Shown in pieces: positions 1 through 11,609 of a stretch of 64,000 nucleotides of DNA. The notes below the pieces were generated by a model. That model ran no database searches, was not told the origin of the DNA, and worked only from the letters and a program-made list of their open reading frames with translations. The stretch is from Syngnathus acus. Its lineage: Eukaryota > Chordata > Actinopteri > Syngnathiformes > Syngnathidae. The position numbers and the translations under genes are program-made. The stretch is from assembly GCF_901709675.1 (NCBI RefSeq), contig NC_051095.1, positions 6,385,956 through 6,449,955 of the forward strand, read 5' to 3'. How positions within the stretch are numbered: the stretch's first letter is position 1; every line of letters starts with the position of its first letter.

Positions 1-541
1 CCTTCTGATAATATGGCAATTATTTTGGCTGATAGCAGATCGATATCAATATTGTGTCTTTCCTACTTTATTCCCAATCCAACCTCTCGCATTATCCAGC
101 GAGGTTAAAGGGAAGGCATTTGGCAGTTTACTTTCCAAACCACCAGAGACAAACAAATGCAGGCTGTGGCTCAAGTTCTTCAAAAAGTCTTCCACGAGGA
201 GCATTTCAAAGATCAAAATCCAAAGTCGGCGGCGCGTGCTGACTGCAGTCGTTCGGCCTGCTTTTTTTTGTGTGTCCAAAGTCAACCGCACACAGCACAG
301 ATGTGAAAGCGGAGACATGAAAACAGAACCTCGGTCTGGTCGCTCCTCCTCCAGGGCCGCCTCCTCCTCCTCCTCCTCCTCCCGAACTGCGGGATGGCAG
401 TTTCCCGCTGCAAAGAGAGACGGGACAAAGGCGATTCCTCGACAAATCCGGAGGCAGCTAGAGGATGCATTTGGCACGAGGAAGGACACGGCCACCACAA
501 GCACCAGGAACTCACTTTGCACATCTTTAAGTTGAGCCAAA

Positions 542-3500
542 ATGCAGATGTTGCTTTTGGTGTGGGCATTGGCGCTGCTCGGACCAAAAGCATCCCGAGG
601 CGCGGAGTGTCCGTCAAGGTGCGACGTGAGCGCCTGCCCCAGCCCCAGCTGCCCGGACGGCTACGTGCCGGACCGCTGCAACTGCTGCTTGGTGTGCGCT
701 GCCGGCGAGGGCGAACCGTGCGGCGGCCAGGACGCCCCGGCCTGCGGGGACGGCCTGGAGTGCCGACGCCCGGACGCCGGGCTGCGGCTGCCGTCACGGG
801 CTTTGTGCCGCTGCAAGCTGAGCCGGGAAGTGTGCGGCAGCGACGGGAAGACGTACGCCAACGCGTGCCAGCTGAGGGCTGCCGGCAGGAGGGCGCGGCA
901 GTGGGGGCTTCAGCCCATCAGCCAGGCCCCACCTGGAGCCTGTCACAACGCAGGTAGGACAAGCGGCAAAACACACAACACGTCAACATCGATTGCTGGC
1001 AGGCAGAAGATCTCACGGTGCACCACTACCCAAAAATAGCACAAATAGCACAAGACACATTAGTGGAAGAGAAAGAAATCCTACTTGAATCTTACAAATC
1101 ATGACCTAATCATCTCAACTTGGCCTGTTCAGTTGAGCACTTTTCTATGAGGTCACACAAAGGTTAACTGGACCGTCTGCCATGTGGCAGGACTTGACTG
1201 AAGGGCTTTTTCTTCTCACTTGAACCACACTTCAGTCCTCTCCGGTAGATGCACTATGACTAAAATCTTCCAGGTGTTACCAGGTGTCCTCCCTGTCGCT
1301 TTCACATCCCTGGCATATTGTAGCGATTGAAAATGGCTGCTATTTGAGAGTGGCGGTGTTTTTGAGGAGTGCTGCAACAGCTGCCTCACACATTTGTTTT
1401 GGCACATTCCACAATGACGCGCCAGCCATTCTCCTGCTCACTGACTCATTCAAAGTAGCAAGAAAGCAAAGAAACCTGCAGGGAGAACTGAGGAACCTTC
1501 CCCAAAAAGACAGCAAACTAGGCTGACATCATGCCGGGCTCGCTTCCAACTTCAGTCTCAACATGGCCATGTACCTCAGATCACTTTAGCGACATGCTAT
1601 CCTACGCTACATAAGATTAATTTACTTTTAGCTTTAACTTTAGTTTACTTAAGTTCCCAATTGGGAACAAGTTGGTGGCAAGCCCCTTGAATGTACTTCC
1701 ACGTTTCAAACAATTCAATATATGGAAGCAAAAGAAAGATGCTGGATGATGTAGCATCCATTTTTCTTTTTTCTTTTTTGCCGGGCGTTGTTTCAGTCTG
1801 CGGACATGGCCACAACGTTTGAGTGGCATTTTGGCTTTTCTTTTCTTTCTTCAAGCAATTACATTTGGAAATATATTTTTTTACAACACTCTCTCTTCGC
1901 TGCGGTGCGTCAAATTTACAAGTTACAGTTTTGACTTTACACAGACTTTAAAAATTGTGGATGTGAACGTTGCTCATTCTAATTTTCTTCCCATCCCTGA
2001 AAATCTACACCGGCAAGATTTAGCAAGAATGAGACCTATATTTTTAGTTCACCACGCCCTTTACATATGTAACGCACCAGCGAAACTGTGTGTGTGTGTG
2101 TGTGTGTGCGGGCGTCCGTGTGTGAGTACACGCCAGACAAAATAGAGAGTCAGTGATTAAAGACAAACATAAGGCCAGTCGGCCACAATTTTGGGCTGGA
2201 AGGATTTCCTGTTTCCTTAGTTGCTATCTGTGTGCGTGTGTGTATGTGAGTGTGTATGTGTGTGTGCGCTTTCCAATGAGTGAAATGAGGCCAAGTGGGG
2301 ATGATGTTGTCCCTGCAGCTGTTAAAAGCGTTTTGAATTCATCAGCATTGAAGGCAACTCATTTTAACCCATCCAGGTACTCTCGCTACTGTGGGTACAT
2401 CAAGCGCTGTCAGCCCTCGATATAAATTCAACTTCATCGCCGACGTGGTGGAGAAGATCGCCCCAGCAGTGGTTCACATAGAACTGTTCCTCAGGTACAC
2501 GCTCTACTGTGTGTGTATGTGTGTGCGCGCACGCTGACGTGTGCATGTTCTGACCCAAGGCATCCCCTCTTCGGGCGCAACATCCCCCTGTCGAGCGGCT
2601 CGGGTTTCGTCATTTCCCAGCACGGGCTGATCGTCACCAACGCTCACGTGGTCTCCAGCAACTCGCCCGTGTCAGCTCGCCAGCACCTGAAGGTACACAG
2701 ACCAAAAAAAAAAAAAAAGACACATCAGCAAACGACTGACAGCTTTGTCTTTTCTTGAAGGTCCAGATGCAGAATGGCGACGTTTATGAAGCAAGTATCA
2801 GAGACATCGACAAGAAGTCAGACATTGCCACCATCAAAATTAACCCTAAGGTCAGTTGGAATTTAGTTCTCTGAAAGTTAAGGAAAACTGGGTCAAGGTT
2901 TTGCTGGCTACACAAGATGAGGTGGACACGTTTGGGGTTCGGATGCCAAGGGCCGGTCTTGAGTTTCCTGTTTCCAATCCCAGAGCGAGCTCCCCGTCCT
3001 GCTTCTGGGTCACAGCGCCGACTTGAGGCCGGGAGAGTTTGTGGTGGCCATTGGCAGCCCCTTCGCCCTGCAGAACACGGTCACCACCGGCATCGTCAGC
3101 ACCGCCCAGAGGGACGGCAAAGAGCTGGGCCTCAGGGACTCGGACATGGACTACGTCCAGACGGACGCTATCATCAACGTGAGAGTCCGCCAGGGTTCGT
3201 CGGCGCCGAGGGAAAACCTCACTTGGCTTTTTTGTTGTCTCCTTCACAGTTTGGCAATTCCGGAGGGCCTCTGGTGAATTTGGTAAGACTTTCTCGAGCC
3301 ACCTTGCTTTCCGAAGACATAGCGAGCTTAGCGTCTTTTATTTGAGGACGGCGAGGTGATCGGCATCAACACCCTGAAGGTCGCTGCGGGAATCTCCTTC
3401 GCCATCCCCTCAGACAGAATCACTCGCTTTCTCAACGACTCCCTGGACAAGCACGGCAAAGGTGAGATGTTAAACGTGCCACCGCCCCCCCGTCCGTCTC

Positions 3501-4102
3501 CTTCCGATGTCAGGCCGGTCAAGAAGCGCTTCATCGGCATCAGGATGCTCACCATCACGCCGGCGTGAGTGCTGCCGCTCGGCTCTCGTTTACTGCCGGC
3601 TTCGGGAATCGTTCGGTTCCCCTCAAGGCAACTCTGTCCCGCAGGCTCGTTGAGGAATTACGACAGCAGAGACCCGAATTCCCCGACGTCCCCGGTGGCG
3701 GCATCTACGTCCACGAGGTGGTTCCTCACTCCCCGGCGCAGAAGTAAGACTCCTTACAAAAGCCGGGCATGAAAATAGACCGAATGAGCCGAACAGGATT
3801 ACGATTCCTGGACGTTCTCCAGTGTGAGCTTGCTGTCCTCACAAACAGAATGTGACCCTTGTGCTTCCAGAAGCGGCATTAAAGATGGCGACATCATTGT
3901 TAAGCTGAACGGTCGGGCGGTGGTGAGCACGGCTCAGCTGCAGAGGGCGCTACGGGAGGAAACGGCCCTCCTGCTGGAGGTCAGGAGAGACAACGACGAC
4001 CTGCTCTTCAACATTGAACCAGACGTCATCATGCAGTACACCACAGTGAGACAAGATACACGTAGTCATACATATAATACGTATATACAAGTCATAGAGT
4101 AA
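542..4102 (+). CDS. htra3: HtrA serine peptidase 3 (secreted IGFBP/Kazal-trypsin-PDZ protease)
   Basis: Ten-block gene. Exons seen at 542-953, 2377-2494, 2560-2692, 2761-2850, 2984-3178, 3250-3282, 3347-3461, about 3514-3564, 3645-3743 and 3871-4102. Exon 1 gives a signal peptide ([13 protein letters not shown]), a Cys-rich IGFBP-like module and a Kazal-like module ([12 protein letters not shown]). The trypsin-like domain shows the catalytic triad: His in TNAHVV, Asp in KKSDIATIK, Ser in [14 protein letters not shown] domain follows ([15 protein letters not shown]). The end of the PDZ ([12 protein letters not shown]) resembles HTRA3 rather than HTRA1, and the neighbour acox3 is also the HTRA3 neighbour in human. 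HtrA3 is a secreted protease acting on extracellular matrix and TGF-beta family signalling (family knowledge). Two oddities: the intron at 3462-3513 is only 52 nt and would shift the frame if spliced, and the frame continues 24 codons beyond the usual VxM end. A polyadenylation signal AATAAA lies near 4839. Confidence 0.9.
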
Positions 4103-5712
4103 GCCCAGTTTGTGTGGCGGAAAGATCCCAGAACCACCCAAAATCCCTCTGACATCTTTCCAACACACCGAGACTTTCTGATACTATACAAAGCATTCCT
4201 GAGCGCCCGTTCCCTCTCTGGCATCGTCCAGAATTTTGAGAGGAATAGATAACATCGCTTTGAGGAAATCAGCTTGTAACCCCGCCACCAGGCACCAAGT
4301 CAGATAATTGACTTTAGTCTACATTTCCACTGCTTTTTGTCTAGAATTATTTGGGTTTGCATTTTTTGTTTTGCGGGCCCGCTTCTTAGCCTTCTTGTTG
4401 CCCCCCCCGGAAGAAAATCCTAGCTACGGCGTACGGAAAAAAAAAAAAGACGAGGTGTTGCTGACTCACCGCCACAGAAACGCTTTGTAAACAAAACTGC
4501 CATCATTGTACTGAAGTCGCTTTCTTATCGACCTCATGGATAGGAGCAGCTTGGGGGCGATCAAGGAACCTCTTACTAGCCCGGACAGCATTGAGGAGAT
4601 AAACCAGCCCACTCTTCAGCACCAGCTGCAAAAAACGTAACAGAGACGCCAAGAGAAGCTATGCTTATATTTGCAGCTCCTTCAGATGGCCATCATTATG
4701 TTTGAAAGTTGACATGCTAACAAAAGGACGCCCCACCCCGTAAAATGTATAAAATACACGTTGCTCGTTTAAAGTATCCTGCTCTAGTAGATGTTGGGCC
4801 GGTGTAGCATGATTTTATTTTATTTTTTTTGAAGAGTCAATAAATCCATGGGTCCTCAGTTCTTACCTCCTCCTTTTTCCTTTGACTCGCCTCACGCAAC
4901 TCCTTGGCTTGATGCGTACACCTAAGAACAAACATTCCTCCAAGAACTTAGGACTCATGAAATCCACCCCATCTGCATTTCCTGCCCTGAAAATAAAGCT
5001 CAAAGGTTACGAGATGCGCCATCCTACCCTTTGCTTCTTAGCTGACGGCAGCTGGAGTAGATTCTATTTTGCGATATGGATCGGATACGTTTAACGTGCA
5101 CGTACATACAAGGCGTTTCCTTTCCAGACGGCGTGAACTTATTTTGACCCGCTAGGCCGGAAAAGTGACCGCAAAAAGGCTTCTGACTCACAAGGAGCGT
5201 CAACAACACTTTGCTTCGGGGAATTCTCCTCAATGAGCATTAAGAACACAATACCCAAAATACGGAATTGATCAAGTTGGTATTTTATTGGTAAGGCACT
5301 AATTAATAAGTTATAATCGTCTCTCTATATATATATATAAACACACACGCATATGTATAATATACTCCATATATATATGTATAGTAGCATTTGATCAACT
5401 TTAGTTCAGTAAAGATGTGTATCTTGTTTTCAGATGTGCAGAAATGAGAAGTATAATATACTACATATATGTATAGTAGCATTTGATCAATTTTAGTTCA
5501 GTAAAGATGTGTATTTTGTGAAATGAAATTCCCAGATGAAGAATGAAGAGAGCAGTGTCATGAGTCTCTTTTTTTGGTCACATTGCAAAGAGGACTTTGT
5601 CCATTTGGGAAACAGATTTTTTTTTGTGGAGAGTAGAGTAGTATGGAAGCAAAGGCAAAAAAGAAAATGAAGCGAGTGTGTGCCGCGAGTACGCTCGCCT
5701 GGCGTTTGTTGT
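4103..5712. other. Intergenic/3'-UTR region between convergent htra3 and acox3
   Basis: No coding exon is supported here. The left part is probably htra3 3' UTR, with AATAAA near 4839 and another AATAAA near 4990. The right part holds an AT-rich direct repeat (5356-5519) and probably the acox3 3' UTR. A poly(A) tract lies at 4437-4449. Confidence 0.5.
5356..5519. repeat. Two-copy direct repeat, about 70 bp units, period about 96 bp
   Basis: Copy 1 (5356-5427) and copy 2 (5452-5519) both run from TATAATATACT through TAGTAGCATTTGATCAA to TAAAGATGTGTAT. They differ by a few substitutions and by the length of the internal AT dinucleotide run. It lies just downstream of acox3 and resembles a local duplication. 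Confidence 0.8.
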
Positions 5713-8700
5713 CTAGAGCTTGGGCCGCAGAGACCCCACGGGGGGCTTGTCGGCACAGAACTCTTTCCACCAGGACGGGCGTTCCAGAGCTTGGTTGCCC
5801 TGCATCACCGTGGACCAAAGGTTCTTGTAGAGCTGTGGTCGCGGGGGACAAACAATTTGCATCACTTAACGGGCTTTCTTTGCCACTGGCGGAGCTTAAA
5901 AAAAAAAGAAAAAAATCATATATGTGTTGTATGTCATTGATAGTAAATTTTCAATTGGACTTATTGAAGTTGTGTGTCCTGAGTACTGTGTGAATAGTGC
6001 ACGTGACAAAGAACTTGCCTGTCCATCAGCGTTCCCGATTGGGGAGTTGAGAATGAAGTCCGGGGGAGCCATCGCATCCACCAGCGCTACCGCGTCGTCC
6101 TTCAGCTGCAAACAACTTGACTTTACTCGACTTTTACAGCAGCCGAATTCTACAGTTTTACATAGCGTCGTCATCATTATCATCAATCACAATGGAGAGT
6201 GTGAGACCTGCGTGCAGAGGGTAAGAATGGCCGTCTGGATCAAGTGGGCTGGCTCCCTTCCGCTCAGGTAAGCACCTGCACACAAGCACACAATGACTTA
6301 CTATTGATAATTTAGGGGGGGATGTAATGCCCAAAAATATCTATTCAGCTTTTTTGTTGTTGCAACGTTGTTGTTTTTCTACTCTTTAATTGCTCCTTTT
6401 GCCAGTTTACTTTGTGCTCTCCATTGTGCGGCTGATTTGTGACTGTTGTTTGAATCTCCTGGACGTCAAGTGTGTGCGTAGGCGCACCTTGGTACAGCGT
6501 GGCCATGTGGCTGCTGAGGCTCCACAGTCCATAAAGCGCACAAAGCTTCCCGAGGACCGCTCGCAACTGGCTGGGCGTATCATCGTCTCGAGTCCAGTCG
6601 TGGAACCTCTGGAGACAGCAGTGTTCAATGTAGGCCAAGGCCAGGTCACGGCAGTAGTAAACCTGGACGGACAAACGGACCGACGGACACCGCTTAACAC
6701 ACTGCAGCCATATTTGCTGACTCAGCAAGTTTAGAAAACACAAGAGTGACATTTGAGACAGCGATGAACTGAAATGCCAAATACTTCCCAATATGGCCTC
6801 AACGAGCTGAATATTTGGAAAGGGAATCAAATATGGAATGCAGGAGGTCTCTTAAATCTCAACTCATTTGTGATGTAAACAAAAGTGAGGTTGAAGATTT
6901 TTGTTGGCTGGCTCACTGACTTGGAAAATGTGAAATTGGGCCCAAATGTCTTGAATGTTGTGACTACTATTGCAAAATTGTTTTGAGAAAAGTGGCCACC
7001 ATGACTGAAATCAAGAACTGCGGTGCAGAAGGAAAAAGGCTGTCTGTCTCCTGCCTGGCTATTGTTCCGGGCCTCAAAGTCGTCTTGGCCCAAAGTCCGG
7101 AGCTGCTGCAGCCGCCCGTGGCTCTCCTCCAGAAGGTAGCACACCAGCCACTTGTAGGCCGCCAACGCCACTGACAGGGAAGCCATCCAGCAATGAAGCC
7201 ACGTCGCATTTGGATCCCGCAGAACGAAGAAAACTACCTGCAGAGTCCATGCAGTCTTCGAGCGTGCGTGCCGTGAAGCGGCCATCTCTGATCTTGTGGA
7301 AATGGTCCAGGAAGTCCACGGTGTGAAGAGGGGACTGGATCGGCACGCCGTCTGAAAGCATAATCAGCATCAACACTGGCTCAAGAACAGTTGCGGGTCG
7401 TCTGAACCAAAAGGTATTGTGGACCCGCTCTGAGTGAGTAGCAGACGGCAGCCCCTCGGCTTGTCTTATTGTTAAAGGCTGAGGACTGACCGCATCGCTT
7501 GGCGTCCATCCACGCCATCAGGTAGTTGCTGGTTTGCTGCAGTAACACGTTGTTGTCTCCCTCGTACGTGCAGTTGGGGTCGTTGTCATCGCGCAGGTTG
7601 CCCAGGCGGTTCACTGCGGAGGCGAGCAAAGCAGGGGGAAGTGTGAGTGTGGCGTGTTCCATACGCGGGCGCCGCCCACGAGGCTTAAAATACTCACTGG
7701 CTAGGTAACCGTGACCTCCGCAAGCCTCGCGGCACTCCTGGATCCCGCGCTGAGCCATCCACGAGGCCAAGGGCTTGCCGGAGCAGGCCAGCGCGTGGAG
7801 CTCTCGGCCCAGCTCAGCCTGACAGACACACGCATCATCAACTCAATGGCAGAGTTCCAACGGCACGCACTGTGCTTGCAAGATGTTTGATAGTGGACAA
7901 TGAAAGCAGATGAACGCACCTGTGTGTCCGAGTGATCCTTCATCATTTGCCCCAGGCTAAACTCCACAAAGTTACCGAAGAGGGATTTGGAGAAGCGCTC
8001 CAGAGCGTACGCTGCCGCCAGATACGGAATCAGACGCCATTGCTGGAAAGACACAAAAGATGGAAAGTCTTGACTGCGCTGGGAATTACATCCATAATGC
8101 TGTGACCCATTTCGCCGGTTGTATTGTGAGAAGGTGGAGTGCGTGTCTCTCATTTGGTAGATCTCGGTGCAGCATTTTACACAGTAGATCACAATATTTT
8201 GTATTCTTGCCTGGAGCACTGGATTGGGTTAAAGGTTCAGTCTGGAGGTTTTTTTTTTTTTTAGGTCATAGCTGACTGAAAGTAGCTTCTGCATCAGTGT
8301 CGGGGGACATTGTATCCTCCGAGGCATCGTTCCGCAACGGAGTGAGTCAAGGCTCAATCCTTGGACCAATGTTATTTATGCTCGGGCTACCAGGAGGCAA
8401 TACAGTACAGTAGAGTGCAGTCATTTCAGAAATTTCTTCTTCTATGAGTGATTCAGTAAAATACTGCGTCATGTGAAGTTATTATTTTTTTGTAGAGGAC
8501 AAACAACATATGTGTGGGAGTGTTATGTGATGTTTTGCACCAATGATTGTGTTAAAAAATCCTTTGCTTCTAAAATCACAATGCTAAGCATTAGCTTGCA
8601 AATTGTGTTAAATAGTTATTTAAAATACCAACTATACAGTCACCTGTTTACTGCTCAGAAAACACTGAGACCATTTTATTTTCCCAACAATTGCTAACTA

Positions 8701-10546
8701 TTTTTCAACCTGCTGTTATTGTTAAGTGAGTGCAGTTCAACTAGTATACAGCGTGCGTATTTTAGAGCCTTGGCCCTTACCTGCAACTGGTACTCGAGCA
8801 CGGGAAGCTCCTGTTCGTCCTTGGGCCCGAACTGCCTCCTGGTGGCGGAGAAGCGGACCGCCACTGTCAGCGCTAGCTTGAGGTTGACCAGGGCCATCCT
8901 GGCGATGGACACCCGGCCTCCCGACAGGGCGCCCAGGGACGCCCCGAAACGCTTGTCGGGGTCCTTCACAAGCACAAACGCGTTGGCCGCGGCATCATCC
9001 GTAGCGGATCGGGAGTAGGACGGCATTTACCCGGTAAGGGGTCACATAAGTGCCGGCGGGAGTCACATCGCCGGTCTTATTCAGGAGATTCTCCCGCGGG
9101 ATCCTCACGTTGTGGAATAGAGCAAACCTGCGCATGGTCATTCACACCGAGTCAGTCATTGACGTCGGCAATCGTCCACTTACTCATTCCCACAAGCAAA
9201 TCAATGCCAAATGGGACTAAACTTTTGATAGTTGTCGATTCAAGGATTAATTATTGCGTGTGTCTTTAATGAACAAAATGCAAGGTTTAATTCCAGATAT
9301 TGCGAGTGTACCCATTATCCAGTCCGTTCTGGCCCAGCTTCTTGCCCATATCGCCAACGAGAACGCCAGGAAGCGCCAGCAGCGTCTTGGGATCTCTCAC
9401 CTGTATTCAACACTCGCTTACATTGGCACTCAAGCACCTTATAGAGCGAAAGCGAAAGGCGAGTCAGCGTACCGGAACTACGAAGGAGTGCAGACCATGG
9501 CAGGCCCCGTCCGCCGTGTAGAGCTGCGCCAACACCAGTGCGTGAGTGGCCGTCTTCCCAAGGTTGCCCACCCAAAACTTGGCTGCCTCGAAATCTGGAG
9601 AGTTGATGACAAACTCCTGCAAGACAACCCGTCCCGGGTACCTATTGGCCACGTTCGGGAACAACAGGCGCTAGGCTACTAGCAACAACGGTGAGAGTTT
9701 TCCAACCTGTGTGGATGGCTGGTAGGTGGCGGTGGTCCTCATGGCTCTGGTGTTGCTGCCGTGACTCAGCTCGGTCAGCGCAAAGCATCCGAACGCCTCC
9801 GGGAAAACGGGGCATAACGAGCGTGGTACAGACAGAGGGCGTGCGTTTGACGTGACACGGAGATGAGCATGGCGCTTACCGTCATGTCGTCAGCGTCGTC
9901 CACAAACTTGCGGTGTCGCACTGAGCCGCTGCTGGCGACCGTCCTTGCAAACATCTGAGACACAACAACAACAGGTGACATTTAACACAACAGACAGCAT
10001 CTCAAAACTAGTCCGGAAAAGTTGTTTTCTCATAAAACGCACTCACGCCTTTGCTGAGGAAGTACTTGGCCGACAAGGACCAATCATACATTCCCAAGCA
10101 GTTGTTGAGGACCACCGTCAACCACGGGTTGGCCATGGCCTCGTCATTGGTCAGGAAGTCATAGCAGAACAGCTTCTTCACCCTGTATGTTTCCGGACCA
10201 AATGGATCTTTGAGTTTACGCTGACAATGCGTGCAAAAGAAATGTACAGTCCACCTTGCACCTGAGGAAGGTGAGTTCCCGCATTTTCGCCATGGGCAGG
10301 TCTTCACCCGGCGTCCTGGAGAAAAGTGGATCGTTCTCCAACGCCGTGAAGACTCGTTGCTGCGCCACAACACAACACAACAAGAAGCGTGACCTCAGAA
10401 GAAGATCATGTGCCATCTCGTCATACCTTCAATGCCATCTCGTCTTCTCCTTCCAGAAGCACAAGCATGTCCTTCCATGGGAAAGAAGCTTTTTGCCTGT
10501 AGACGTCCAGAGGCCCGCTCGGGAGGTCAGCCACTCGTTGCTGCAT
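5713..10546 (-). CDS. acox3: Peroxisomal acyl-CoA oxidase 3 (pristanoyl/branched-chain type)
   Basis: About 17 exons on the minus strand, from the ATG at 10546-10544 ([14 protein letters not shown]) to the stop at 5713. Exons from the 5' end: 10427-10546, 10262-10359, 10047-10220, 9880-9954, 9707-9796, 9473-9616, 9312-9400, 9031-9127, 8781-8963, 7920-8042, 7698-7818, 7492-7613, 7238-7351, 7055-7170, 6488-6662, 6208-6275, 6019-6105 and 5713-5832. Nearly every exon joins in frame. Landmarks: [14 protein letters not shown] (FAD/acyl-CoA dehydrogenase middle domain), [45 protein letters not shown] and [17 protein letters not shown] (catalytic C-terminal region). The enzyme oxidises branched acyl-CoA to enoyl-CoA with H2O2 production in peroxisomes (family knowledge). 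Oddities: the C-terminus is PKL instead of SKL, and two introns start with GC. The intron at 8043-8780 carries a LINE fragment. Confidence 0.94.
8156..8395 (+). mobile_element. Degraded non-LTR retrotransposon reverse-transcriptase fragment
   Basis: Plus-strand translation gives [24 protein letters not shown]-like text, close to the D-x-SAAFDTVDHNILL...LEHW signature of L2/Rex-type LINE reverse transcriptases. A frame change later gives [13 protein letters not shown], the next conserved RT block. It is broken by frameshifts and a poly(T) run, and sits antisense in an acox3 intron. Only a fossil fragment; no ends or ORF1 are seen. Confidence 0.75.
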
Positions 10547-11609
10547 CGTCTTCAAACTTTCCAATTAAATACAGGGTGGACTTTCTTTGGTCACGTTTCT
10601 TCCATATTCAATTGATATTTTTCACCGCTTCAAAACAGCCTTTCAATGGCATTTCAGTATAGTACCAGCTCCTTCCCACAGAATCTCTACAGAAATAGCC
10701 TTCTCGTGTTACTTATTTTTAATATTAAGTCAGTGACCTGGCTGAACGCAGATTAGTCGCCGTTTGGCATTCAAGTTTTCAGAGCAGAGCAGAGTTCAAG
10801 GTCTGTCTGTCCGTCCGTCCGTTTTCACGTCAAAACGATGACATGAGGATTATACACGGATATTCAACCCCAAACAGCAAAGTCTAACGACAGCCAAATT
10901 AAATAAAACCAAACATTTGCATATTCAAACAAGAGATATGAACGGTAGTTTGTTTGGCAATGCTTATTTCTGTCCCTTTTCGCATACAACACTTCATACA
11001 CACATTATTTACTTTCGTGTTGTTTGAATTGTGATTGGAAAGATCAAATTTAACCAAACCAAAATAACAAATGAACTTGGAATTGGCTTGTGACGTGTCT
11101 TCGGTTCATCCTACCTGTGGACAGTCGACTTTCCGTGAACGCTGAAAGCAGACAATCAAGAAAAAGCAAGCTCGGTGGACATTGGTCCATGACATGCCCA
11201 CTGCACTCTGAATCCGGAAGTAAACCAGTGGGCCGGCCGTCATACGCATACGTCAGCGCCATCTTGGGACAGTTTTTGTGCGCTTTTTCCTTCTTTAAAA
11301 ACTAGAAAATTACTCTAGGCTGTACATATTGTATGGAAATAAGGGCAAATATATCGACAGTCATTTTTTCAATGCTTTTATTCTTTTATATCAAAGCACA
11401 TGACATGTGACGAGAGAACCCAAAAGTAGCTTGAACTCAAGAAAGTCACAAATGAGAGCACGCTATACACATAGCCTGTGTAGCGATAAGGCTTCACTAC
11501 TTTAGTTTGATAGACCGTCAATGAAATGTCTCATTGTCCAACTGAGGTTTGTGTGAAACAAAACAAATGATGCAAAACTGCAAAAACAACCACGGCGAAC
11601 ACTCTTTCG
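10547..11609. other. Upstream region of acox3 and downstream region of pelp1
   Basis: No coding exon recognised. Minus-strand promoter-like motifs cluster at 11205-11270, described separately. The section 11340-11609 is AT-rich and probably belongs to the pelp1 3' UTR. Confidence 0.4.
11205..11270 (-). promoter_or_regulatory. Probable acox3 promoter (YY1, CRE-like and ETS motifs)
   Basis: Read on the minus strand, this segment has AAGATGGCG (YY1 initiator-type motif, revcomp of CGCCATCTT near 11258), followed by TGACGTATGCG (CRE-like) and TTCCGG (ETS-type). Such clusters mark TATA-less housekeeping promoters. It lies about 0.7 kb upstream of the acox3 start codon, implying a noncoding first exon. 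Inference from motifs only. Confidence 0.4.

Noticed and set aside
394-957. Alternative frames over htra3 exon 1
   Set aside because: Only the frame from 542 gives a signal peptide and the Cys-rich IGFBP/Kazal pattern.
11050-11262. Minus-strand frame starting MALTYAYDGRP at the acox3 promoter
   Set aside because: It does not join the acox3 coding frame and has no family match. The ATG is part of the YY1-like AAGATGGCG.
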